Source: Vigna angularis
Lineage: Eukaryota; Streptophyta; Magnoliopsida; Fabales; Fabaceae
Reading direction: 5' to 3'
Assembly (NCBI RefSeq): GCF_016808095.1
Contig: NC_068974.1
Span: 19,226,325-19,290,324, forward strand
DNA: 64,000 bases
This document shows, one piece after another, positions 42,195 to 54,800 of this stretch (its first letter is position 1; each line of letters opens with the position of its first letter). Made by a program: the position numbers and the translations under genes. A model generated the notes under the pieces. That model had not been told where the DNA came from and did not search any database. It saw nothing but the letters and a program-made list of their open reading frames with translations.

Positions 42195-43925
42195 ATGAAA
42201 TAAACGCTTCAATATATTATAATTTATAAATTATAATAAAAAGTCATTAGAATCTGACAAGGTTGAACGTAGGATTAAACCTTTGTATGCAAGATATTTT
42301 TACTCACAAAATATGAATTAAACAAAATGAAGTACACACTTCAATATATTATAATTTATAAATTATAATGAAAAGTCATTGGATTTGACAAGGTTGAACG
42401 TAGGTCTGAACCTTCTTATGTAGGATATTTTTACTCACAAAAATATGAGTTAAACAAAATACACATTCTTTAGTATATTATAATTTATAAATTATAATGA
42501 AAAGTCATTGGAACCTGACAAGGTTGATAATTAATGAAAAGTCATTGGAACCTGACAAGGTTGAACGTAGGACTGAACCTTCCTGTGCAGGATATTTTCA
42601 CTCACAAAAATATGAGTTGAACAAAATAAAGTAAACGCTTCAATATATTATAATTTATAAATTATAATAAAAAGTCATTGGAGCCTGATAAGGTTGAACA
42701 TAGGATTAAACCTTCCTGTGCAGAATATTTTTACTCACAAAAATATGACTTAAATAAATAAAAGTAAACACTTCAATATATTATAATTTATAAATTATAA
42801 TGGAAAGTCATTGGAACTTGACAAGGTTGGACGAAGGATTGGACCTTGCTCTACAACATATTTTTACTCACAAAAATATGAGTTAAACAAAATAAAATAA
42901 ACGTTTAAATATATTATAATTTATAAATTATATTAAAAAGTCATTGGAACCTCACAAGGTTGAATATAAGATTGAACCTTCATGTGTAGGATATTTTTAC
43001 ACACAAAAATATGAGTTAAATAAATAAAAGTAAACACTTCAATATATTATAATTTATAAATTATAATGGAAAGTCATTGGAACTTGACAAGGTTGAATTA
43101 TAAATTATAATATGAGTTAAACAAAGTTGACAAAGTGGACGAAGTAATTATAACAAGGTTGAATTATAATTTATAAATTTATAAATTATAATATGAGTTA
43201 AACAAAATAAAATAAACGTTTAAATATATTATAATTTATAAATTATATTAAAAAGTCATTGGAACCTCACAAGGTTGAATATAAGATTGAACCTTCCTGT
43301 GTAGGATATTTTTACACACAAAAATATGAGTTAAAAAAATAAAATAAACGCTTCAATATATTATAATTTATAAATTATAATAAAAAGTCATTAGAACATG
43401 ACAAGGTTGAATCTGTGCAGGATATTTTTACTCATAAAAATATGAGTTAACCAAAATGAAATAAACACTTCAATATATTATAATTCATAAATTATAATAA
43501 AAAGTCATTAGAACCTGACATGGTTGAATGTAGGTCTGAACCTTCCTGTGCAGGATGTTTTTACTCACAAAAGTATGAGTTAAACAAAAATAAAGTAAAC
43601 GCTTCAATATTATAATTTATAAATTATAATAAAAAGTCATTGAAACCTGACAAGGTTTAACGTAGATTTTTACTCACAAAAATATAAGTTAAACAAAATG
43701 AAGTAAACACTTCAATACATTATAATTTATAAATTATAATGAAAAGTCATTGAAACCTGACAAGGTTGAACGTAGGTTTGAACCTTCATGTGCAGGATAT
43801 TTTTACTCTAAAAAATATGAGTTAAACAAAATAAAATACACTCTTCAATATATTATAATTTATAAATTATAATGAAAAGTCATTGGAACCTGACAAGGTT
43901 GAATGTAAGACTGAATCTTCCTGAA
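42195..43925. repeat. Tandem array of about 133-bp AT-rich units with palindromic cores
   Basis: About 13 units. Each contains a palindrome of the type ATTATAATTTATAAATTATA, then AAAAGTCATTGGAACCTGAC, AAGGTTGAACGTAGG, TTCCTGTGCAGGATATTTTT and ACTCACAAAAATATGAG. Unit starts near 42207, 42339, 42468, 42638, 42771, 42904 and 43037 give the spacing. One unit has a 38-bp internal duplication (42525-42560), and units at 43090-43200 are scrambled. No coding capacity. Confidence 0.9.
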
Positions 43926-45838
43926 AGTTCTCAAAACAAAAGACATGCCTTTATAAATTATTATGGAGGTATTGATACGAAGTAGCGATGTCGAAACGAA
44001 GCGCGCGTCTGGTTTTTTGTGGCTTCATGGGGATGCCGCTTGGCCTCACGGTGGGTGCCATTTAAAGACTTCTTTGAAAATGATATATGACTTGAGCGTC
44101 AGAGTGAATTGCATTCTCAAAGAGAATTAGACAATGGAAAAAGAATAGAGCAAAGAAAGACGACCGATCCTCGACCAATTCAACCGAAACACAATTAAGG
44201 TGACATGAATTTATTAGTGTTATAATTTTTTTTAGTAAACCACTCTTCAAAATACCCTACAGTGATTATATAATGTGAAAGGAATTTTGGATTTGTTTTT
44301 TTTTTTAAATATTAATTTTTAAAATTCCCATGAATTGAAGTTTTAATTGCATTACTTCATTACCGTGCAAAATTGTTGACTAAAGGAAAAAGCTGTAACA
44401 TCAAGAAACTTCATTTGTGGCTGATGTTATAGCCAAAGTTTATTCTCTTCTATTTGTCATCTTCTATTTGTCATCTAACATGTAATTATGAATATGTGGC
44501 CAACCATGTCCAGATCAAAATAATTTATTATATGTATGATTATTGATTGTGACTAATGAATAAAAGTCATAATGACTTTATAAGAATACAAATAGTATTT
44601 ATTACTATTATTAATTATTTTCTTTTAAAAAATAGTCAGTATTTTAACTTTATTTCTTATTTATTTTTCTCTTTTATTCTTTAAAAGCAATAATTAATAC
44701 TTTTTGTAAGTAATTAAAGCCATACAATGTTTTGAGATAAATTACAAATTCTCAAATGAATAAGACATTATTGGTATAATCCTGTGAAAAACGTTATGAT
44801 TTAGTTTGTATAGAAAGTCAAACAATAAGTACTACTTTTATGTTTATCTAAATCTTTTAATTTTATTTTAGAAACAAATTATATCGTAAATATTCCAAAA
44901 AAATTTACATGACTAAATATAAGACAGAGTTTATTGTACAAGAGTAGATACAGATTTCAGTTTAAAGTTTTATAAAATTAAATTAGATTAAATGTTTAAT
45001 TTAAAAAAAAACATTTTATTATTAAATTATAATATGCTAGAGTCTATCTGTATTTTTTCAGACAGACAAAATAAAAAAATTTCATTTTTATTACAAAACT
45101 AAATTTAGAGCATATAAGGTATTAATTTACTTGGTCAAGAATTTACCATTTTTTTTGAAAGATCAAAGATCAATAACGTGTTTAAACCAAAAAAATAACC
45201 ATGTTATACAAATTTTATTTCGAACCTTACCTAATCAAATTAGAGCCATACATAGGTATGTCACAGATTTGATATCACTTCAAAATTTCGGAACTAATCC
45301 GTGTTTGACAATTATGTTGTCTTCACTTCCGACATCATTTTGTTCCTATTCCTATCTCTGTCTTTAGATGTAAGACCCCTTTGTTTTGTTATTACTCATT
45401 TTCTCTATTTTAATCACATATATGATCTTAGATACGTAGATTGAATAGCTTCACATCCAATAACGATTCTTTCTTATACAACTTTTCCACCTTCATCACT
45501 ACCCCCATTGCACATTTTTTTTCACTCTGACGTGTGCAATGATGCCACTAGTTTTGTTCGTCTACGGCTCTGGATTATTTGTTAGGTGGCATCATATAGC
45601 ATGTGAGAGAGAACAGAGCCTGTGTTGTCATGTTCCTACTTTTGCATTATAGCAAGAACGGGTCCTAAAGTTCTTCCTTTGTTGATTGTGTGCATGTATG
45701 TATGTTTGTTTCCTCACCCTTTGTGATTCTCCATTGTGCGCTTAGCAAGTGGCTATCTTTTCTGATTATCTTTTCTGGGTTTGAATGATTGATGCATGTA
45801 AAAGGAAAAAGGGACCTGAGTGAAACAATATCACAAAC
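43926..45838. other. Upstream region of the ZIFL gene
   Basis: AT-rich and without a supported gene. 44060-44195 is the inverted partner of 7645-7800. The promoter and 5' UTR of the ZIFL gene must lie in the last several hundred bases; I could not settle on a TATA box. An inverted pair around GATGCCAC/GTGGCATC sits at 45543-45592. Confidence 0.4.
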
Positions 45839-48800
45839 ATGAGAGAGGAGAACGTGAAGCAGCCATTGTTGGGGAGGAAGAAGTACTACGATAACTGCCC
45901 CGGTTGCAAAGTGGATCAGGCCAAAGAGTTGAGTGAGGGACAAGGCGTACCCATTAAAAATCTTGCTATCATATGGACATTGGTGTTGTCCAATGGTAAA
46001 CATTTGACATTATTTTTAGCATTTTAACTTCTGGAAAAGTTGGTGCTTCCTGTTTCTGTGTTGTTGTTGGGGACTTCTGGGGTGTTTGTGAGTGCAATGT
46101 TTGCTAATGCTACAGCTACTGTTCTAGCTTCTGACTAAATGTTTAGATTCTTTAACTTCGTGTTAACTGTGAAAGGGCCTTTCTCATGAGAATGATCTAA
46201 CTTTTTTTACTGCTCTTATCTTCTTTTGCATCACTCAGAAAGTTTGCCATAGGGGTTGCTAAAAGTTCAGCCAGGTAGGCATAAAATTTGGTGCTTATTC
46301 AAAGCTGAAACTGAAAATAAAGTTGACAGGTTACCTTAACAGTTTAATCTTAAGCTAAAGCTGTAATACTAGTGTTTTAACTAAATCAATCAGGAAAAGG
46401 ACCCCCCTTAGTGGTGTCTGATTAAGTTTACATGAATATTTCATCTCTATCTTGAATGCGTGATATTGTGTACCTTGGCTAAAAAGAGCAGTGCCTTCTG
46501 ATCCCATAATATTTTGGAAGGAAAATCAGCATTTGTTTCTCTATTTTACCAGTTGCCATTATTCTGTTTCTTTTGGTCATTTGAAACTATTGAGTTTGCT
46601 CTGATAGTACTTTATTCTGTCCTCTGCAGCACTGCCTATATCATCTCTCTTTCCATTCCTTTATTTCATGGTGAGTTTAGCTATCAATTGAACTCGATGT
46701 ATATTTTGATCTTGTGACATTGTTGGAAGTTCTATGAATACATTTACTTGAATGCTTAAACATCATTGTTGGAAGTTCTAGAATACATTTACTTGAGTAC
46801 TTGGAATATGCTAAAGTCCGTTTTTAAGTGATTACTACTCTTAGTTCAGTTTTTTTATTTGTTCTGAAATACTTACAAAACTAAAGTTGTGATTACTGTT
46901 TAACTTTATGTCATGGATGAGTATAATACATATCCAGATTCCTCAATGATGGAACGATTATTTTCAGGTAAGGGATTTTAATATTGCGAAAACAGAAGCT
47001 GATATCAGTTCTTATGCTGGTTATATTGGTAAGATTACTTCTATCATTATCATTTTTTTGAAGTCTTCAACAATCCTTGCAAGTTACTACTTACTAGGGA
47101 AGCCTGTGTGATGAAAATGTTGTAGGCTCTTCATTCATGCTTGGCAGATGTTTGACATCTATATTATGGGGAGTTGTTGCTGATCGCTATGGTAGAAAGC
47201 CTGTAATGTTTGCAGGGATTGTGGTGGTGTAAGTATATCTCTCAAAGGATTGGTTCTTTCTTTAAGTTATTTGTTCAGCTTCCTATAATTCTCAGTGCTT
47301 ACTTGATTTCAGTGTCATTTTCAACACACTATTTGGCCTCAGTACTAGTTTTTGGATGGCTCTTACTACAAGATTTCTTCTTGGAAGTTTAAATGGTATG
47401 CTTGGACCAGTGAAGGTATCATATTTTAAACACTAAATAGTTAGCACTTTCATAAATTTCTTGCTCAATTTTGTTCAAACTTCCGGTTGTACATGTCTGT
47501 TTGCTAACTCCTTTATTTAACAGGCCTATGCCACTGAAATTTTTCGAGATGAACACCATGCTCTAGGACTATCAACAGTTAGCATCATCATCTATTTTAT
47601 ACTATTACTTCTTAAAACTACATTTCCCAAGAATAATTCAAAGTGTGATTTGCTTTAGGTCAGTGCAGCTTGGGGCACAGGTTTAATCATTGGCCCAGCA
47701 TTGGGAGGCTATTTGGCTCAGGTTTTCTCTATAATCTTTGCCATCTGGAGTATAACTGTCGGATGCACCTGCATAAAAAGCCTTTAATTTTGTATATACT
47801 GTAAGATGAGTTTGTTTTTCAATTGAAAGACTTCTTGCTTATTTAGAAAGTCAATGCCTGAAATTCTGTATTTGATTGAGGAATAGAAATTTTTACAGTA
47901 TGGTCTCATGCATCTAGGAAAAATGGTCTCATGCATGTTCTGTTTTCTTTTTTCCATATTTTGCATTGATAAGTACTCAAGTTTCTGTGTGAGTGGGTAT
48001 TGTGCAGGTACATGTTTATCTAATACTTTTGGAAAAATTTTCATTGTAGCCAGTAGAGAAGTACCCACATTTATTTTCAAAGGGTTCCATTTGGGATAAG
48101 TAAGTGGTCTTTTGGATTCGATTTCCTTTCTTCTTTGTGTTTTTATCATTTTATCCTTTTAATAATTCTCTGGTTTTCATTTACCAAAGCATATAAATCA
48201 TTGTGCAGGTTTCCATACCTCTTGCCCAACCTTGTAATATCAGCAGTAGCATTTTTAGTAATTATTTGCTGCTTCTGGATTCCGGTATGTTTCTAAGGTT
48301 CTTCATTGATTACGTATGTTTCTATCTTCTTTATGTTTTGTGGCTTTTTAGTCTTGTAACAATTTTTTGATGACTTTTCATCTTCATTGGCTATATTATC
48401 TAGTTTGTCTACCTCATCTACTAGAAAAGAGATGACTTATATCTCTAGCCAAGAAAGGGGTAAATTGGATTTTGCTTTAAAAATTGATCTTTTCAAAAGC
48501 TTTGCAAAATCTTTGGTTTTCTTGAAATCAATAAAACAACAAATGTTGAATCAATGGTAAAAGAGAAAAGGATAGAAAAATATTAACACAAGCAATTTAT
48601 ATTGGTTCGGCCAAGCCTACATCGAGTCTTCCTTCAACAACATGAGTTGAAGGGATTCCACTATATTGATCTTCTAAGTACACTCCAGTAGTGCAGATCC
48701 AATCAGAACAATTCAGCCCAATTTCTTGATAAAATCTTGATGTGTAAAATCCAAATTTGATCATTGATTCTTCAAGACACTTCTTAGACGCTTCTGTAAT

Positions 48801-51800
48801 CAAAACTCAATGAAATAGTTAGTTATGAAATTGATTGCAATTGAATTGTTTTCGAACAACGCGCAAGACATTATTTATAGGATTTTTTAAATCATGACGC
48901 ATTTTAATTGATTACTAAATTTATGTAATCTATTAAGTTTTTCCTTCTGCTTTAACATATTCTCCCAAGTTTTCTTATTTTGATTTTAATAGATTATGCG
49001 CATGTAATCGATTATATAATTCTTATAAGCCAGCAATAAATTCATTTGTCCGTTAAAACAATTCAGGGTTTAAATGAAATTGATTTTGACACATAAAACA
49101 TACTTAACCGATTATGAAACTTATGTAATCGGTTATGTCAACACTTAAGCAAATTTTCAAATCAACTTTCATTCTAAACAGATCAATACACTAATGAAAC
49201 ATATATTGGCATAACTTCGTGTTTTAATCGATTATACAACTTATGTAATCGATTACAGTTGAAAATAAGACTTATTTTATTATTCTCAATCATAAAAAAT
49301 ACAATCTCATACCCTCTATTTGTAATAATCTAGTTCTCCTAAAAAGGGAAATAGGGAAACTAGGAAAAATAAAATAAAATAAAAGATTATGTATCTATTT
49401 TCTCTAATTAGGAAGATTCTAAAGATATTATCTCAAATTACAACACTCCCCCTCAAGTTGATAAATGAATATCAATCATTCCCAACTTGCCTACAAGATC
49501 TTGAAATCTACCCGGAGTAAGCCCTTTTGTAAAAATATCTGCTATTTGAAGTTCTGTAGGAACATGAGTTGTAATCACAAAGCCTCTGTCAAGATTATCT
49601 TTGATGAAATGTCTGTCAATTTCAATGTGTTTTTGGTTCTGTCATATTGTACTGGATTATGGGCTATGCTCACAGCAGACTTATTGTCACAGTGTAGTTG
49701 CACCGGGTGTTCCACTTTGACTTTAAGATCATCCAAAATGATTTTCATCCAGAGTCCTTCACACATTCTTTGAGCAAGGGCTCGAAATTCAGCTTCTGCA
49801 CTAGAACGAGATACTCTATCTTGCTTTTTGCTTCTCCATGTTACTAGACTATCTCCAAGAAATACACAATACCCAAAAGTAGATTTTCTGTCAGTAATAG
49901 AACCTGCATAGTTAGCATCAGTATATATCTTCATAGTCAATGTGTCTTCCCTTTTGAATAATAGCCCCTTTCCTGGACTTGACTTCAAGTATTGGAGAAT
50001 TTTGTCAACAACTTGCATGTGTGTCTCTCTTGGATCATGCATAAATTGGATCACTACACTAACTGCATAAGCAATGTCTGGTCTTGTGTGTGATAGATAA
50101 ATCAATTTTCCCACCAATCTCTGATATTGGGCCTTCTCTATAGGAGCACTTTCTTCACTTCCAATTATGTGATTCTGTTCTATAGGAACTGTTGAGGTTC
50201 TACATCCCAGCTTTCCTGTTTCTTTGAGGAGATCAAGTACATATTTCCTTTGGGAGATGAAAATTTCATTCTTGGAGTAGGCAACATCTATTCCAAGAAA
50301 ATATTTGACTTTTCCAAGGTCTTTCATTTCAAATTGAGCTGCCAATTTTTATTTTAATGCCAACTTTTCTATTTCATCATCTCCTGCAATAATCATATCA
50401 TCCACATAGACAAGCAATAGAGTGAGTTTACCTGTATAAGAGTGCTTTATGAATAGAGTATGATCTCCTTGGCTTTGTCTATTGATAACGGTTGAAAAAT
50501 CGTTATTTTTATACTTAATTTTGACCTTAAAAACAACCTTTATGACTTAGAAACTAGCTTGAAATCATGTTTTTGCTTAAGTTTTGGAAATAAGAGAGTT
50601 GGATGAGTTTTATGCTTGATTTTCCTTGTTTTGACAAGAATTAAGATGAATTGGATGAAAGAAGTTGAAGTACCAAGGAGTTGGACTTAGGAAAGGAAGG
50701 AAAAGTGCAAAAAAGAATAATTGTTGCCACCGCTCAACGCCATTTGCACCGTTGAGCGCGAATCTGGCTGATGAGTACATTGTCTCATGCTTAAGCGCTA
50801 CCGCTGAGGGCCAATTCAAGTATCGCAACTACCGCTCAGCGCCAGACTGTGCTGTTGTATACACTATTTCGCGCCTGAGCGTCAACGCTCAGGGTCATTC
50901 TGAGTGCCGCACTTGCCGCTGAGCCCCAAAACTGTTGTTGAGCGTTGTTTAATAGGGCTTGGGCCAATTTTCTATATTTTTAATAAACTATATAAGGGTT
51001 TAGTCGACCTAGGGTTGATATTTTTGGACAGAAAGAGGCGAAATCACACTTCTCTCACCCCTTGGAGGCGGATTTTGGATGCGGAAGCTCCTTTCTTCAA
51101 ATTCTAGGGTTCTATCTTTCATTCTTTTCATTATTTTCATCTAGTTTCACTATGTCTATGGTGAACTAAACCTCCATTATTGTTGGGGAAATGGTGTAAT
51201 CCTTTGAAACTCTCATGTATTGAATTGATTCTTGATTATATATGCTTTACTTCATTAATTGTTAGGGTTTTTCCTCTTTACTCTATGCATGCTTTGTTTA
51301 ACTCATTCAATTGCATGATCATTGATGTTATCTATATGGACACATATAGGTAAATCTAGAACTGGGGAAATTCTCCCGGAAGCAATATTACCTAGACATA
51401 GGAATAGGAGGATCAGTTGCCTTTAAGCTTTTGTGCGAATGTAATGCATGAATAATTGTTAGGGAGACAAGACATTGTAAACTAGTGATTAGGAGTAGGC
51501 TTTCTTCATCGAGACATCGGGTTTAAGGTAAATTAGAAAGTGACATTAAAACAAAGATGAATTCATGAATACATGAGAGTGAGATAGGATAAATCGGAAA
51601 CACCAACAACATCATCATTCCATATTTTACATCAATCACTTTTGCATCTTTCAATCCAATTGATCAAAAACTTGCATTCATGTTTATTTTTCGCAATTCA
51701 ACCACAATGATTTTGTTTACAAGTCTAATTTAATCAAGAAATCACATAATTGTCTAGGCCGTGAGTCCTTTGGGAAACGATACTTGGTCTTACCATTTTA

Positions 51801-54800
51801 TTATTACTTGATACGATTCGGTACACTTACCGAAGTGTTAACAGGTCTTACCATTTATTATTACTTGAACGATTCGGTACACTTGACGAAGTCTTAACAT
51901 CTGTATCCCAAGGAAACCATTGCTTTTGTAAATCTTCCAAACCATGCTCTAGGGGATTGCTTAAGACCATTCAATGCTTTCTTCAGGAGGCATACCTTGT
52001 TTCTTTCATTTTTCACTTTAAAACATTGGGAAATCTCCATGTACACTTCCTCATCTAGATTTCCATGAAGAAAGACATTCTTCACATCCAGCTGGTGTAA
52101 GTCCCATCCAAAATGGGCAACCAAAACGAGAATAACTCAAACTGTATTCATCTTTGCCACTGGGGCAATTGTCTCCTCATAATCAATCTCATATCTTTGG
52201 ACAGAAAGAGGCGAAATTACACTTCTTTCCCCCCTCAAAGGCGGATTTTGGATGTGGAAGCTCCGATCTTCAACTTTTAAGGTTCTATCTTTCATTCTTT
52301 TCATTATTTTCATCTACTTTCACCATGTCTATGGTGAACTAAACCTCCATTGTTGTTGGGGATTGATGTAACCTTTGTAAACTCTCATGTATTTAATTGA
52401 TTCTTGATTTTTGATCCCCGACAATGGTGCCAAAAACTTGTTAACACTTCGGCAAGTGTACCGAATCGTGTCAAGTAATAATAAATAGTAAGATCAAGTA
52501 TTGTTTCCCAAGAGACTCATTGCACTAAACATTTATGTGATTACCCAACTAATTAAGACTCTAAAGAATAAATTTTGGGGTTTTTGAATGCAAATGCAAT
52601 AAAAATAAACATGAATGCAATTTGATCAATTGAGGCTAAACACAAAAATGAATGAATGAAGTTAATGGTATTGTTGTTGGGTTTTAGATTTCACCTAGTT
52701 TACTCTCATGCATATATGAATTCGTCTTCTTCATTAATGTTAATGTCACTTTCTAATTTACCTTAAACCCAATGTCTCGGTGAAGAAAGCCTAATCCTAA
52801 TTACTAGTTCACAATGTCTTGTCTCCCTAGCAATTAATCGTGCATTACATTCGCACAGAAGCTTAAAGGCAACCAACCCTCATATCCCTATGTCTAGGCA
52901 ATACTGCTTTTGGGAGAGATTCCCCAGATCTAGATTTCCCCGTATGTGTTCATATCGACAAAATCAATGATCATGCAATTAAATGAGTTAAACAAAGCAT
53001 GCATAGAGTGTAGAGGAGAAACCCTAACAATTAATGAATATAATCAAGAATCAATTCAATACATGAGAGTTTACAAAGGTTACATCAATCCTCAACAACA
53101 ATGGAGGTTTAGTTCACCATAGACATGGTGAAACTAGATGAACAATGGAATGAAAGGATGGAAGAGATAGAAAAACCCTAGAAAGAGAAGAGGAAAGCTA
53201 TCACCATCCCCAAATCTATCCCCAAGGGGTGAAAAATGTGTTTCTGTGATCAAGCCATCAAAAGATATAATCCCTAGAACGTGCAAGTCCTTAAATAGAA
53301 CTAAAAAATAACAGAAAACAGGTCCAAGCCCACGAAACTGGCGCTCAACGCCCAAAAAGGCCGTTCAGCGGTAATTGCGGCACTAAACTGACGCTCAACC
53401 TAGACTGGCGCTCAGCCCTACTTTTCTGCACTCTGGTTGACTTTTCTACATTTTGGTTGACTTTTTTGCATTGGTTGACTATTCTGCATTCTGGTTGACT
53501 TTTATGCATTCCAACTATTTGATACTTTAACTCTTCTTTCAAATCATTCCAATAGCCTACAAAATCAAGAGAATTTAGTGATAAAATCATCAAGTATAAC
53601 CTCAACTCTCTTATTCACAAAACTAAAGCAAAAACATAAGTTCAAGCAAGCTTCTAAGTCAAAAAGAGTGTTTTTAATATCAACATTAAGTATAAAAGTA
53701 ACGATTTTTCAACCGTTATCAGGGGAATCTCCATGTACACTTCCTCATCTATATTTCCACTAAGAAAGACATTCTTCACAACTAGTTGGTGTAAGTCCCA
53801 TCCAAAATGGGCAGCCAAAGCGAGAATAACTCGAACTGTATTCATCTTTGCCATTGGGGCAAATGTCTCCTCATAATCAATCCCATATGTTTGGGTATAT
53901 CCTTTTGCCACCAATCTAGCTTTATATCTTTCTATTGTCCCATCTGTCTTATGTTTCACTGTGAATATCTATCTACACCCTACTGCCTTCTTGTCTCTTA
54001 GCTTATCAACAATCTCCCAAGTTGAATTTCTTTCTAATGCATTCATCTCTTCTTTCATGGCTTTATTCCAATGTTCAAGTTTCATGGCCTCCTGGATTGA
54101 GGTAGGAATTTTTGTGGCATCAATGGCAGCAATAAAACTTTTGTGCTTATTAGAGAGATTGTTAGTGCAAACATACTGAGAAATAGGATATTTAGCACAT
54201 GATCTTCTTCCCTTTCTCAATGCAATGGGTAAATCCTTAGTAATACTTACCTCTTCCTCATTGATATCTTCAGGGATCCTCACCTCCGGATTAGACAATT
54301 TTTCTTGCTCGAGAGTCAAAGTTGGTTGTTCTCTTCTTTCATGTTTTTTGCCAAAAAATCTGTCTTCCTGTTCTTCCTCACTGTGGACTATTGTAGCTTC
54401 ATTGCTCAGGTCTTGGGCATCCTGCAAAGACAAACATGGTAATGACAAGAAGGAGAGTTCATCCACTTCAAGTGCTTTCTCCCCCTGAAGTGGTGGACTA
54501 ACATAAAAGGATTTTGTTTCATGAAAGGTGACATCCATGGTGATAAAGACGCGACGACTCTGAGGATGATAACATTTGTACCTTTTTTATTAGAAGGATA
54601 CCTAATAAAGACACATTTAAGAGCTTTGGGATCTAATTTACCACAGTTAGGATGATGAGAGTGAACAAAAACAACACATCCAAAGACTCGACTAGGTAGA
54701 CTTGTTATTAGGGAAGAAGAAGGAACAAAAGACAATAGAGACTCTATAGGACTAATGCCATTTAAGATACAAGTGGGTAACCTGTTGATGAGATATGTGG

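Noticed and set aside
42195..43925. CRISPR-like array
   Set aside because: Repeats are contiguous 133-bp units without unique spacers, in a plant genome.
45665..46003. Minus-strand frame of 112 codons over ZIFL exon 1
   Set aside because: Antisense to a well supported exon; no domain.
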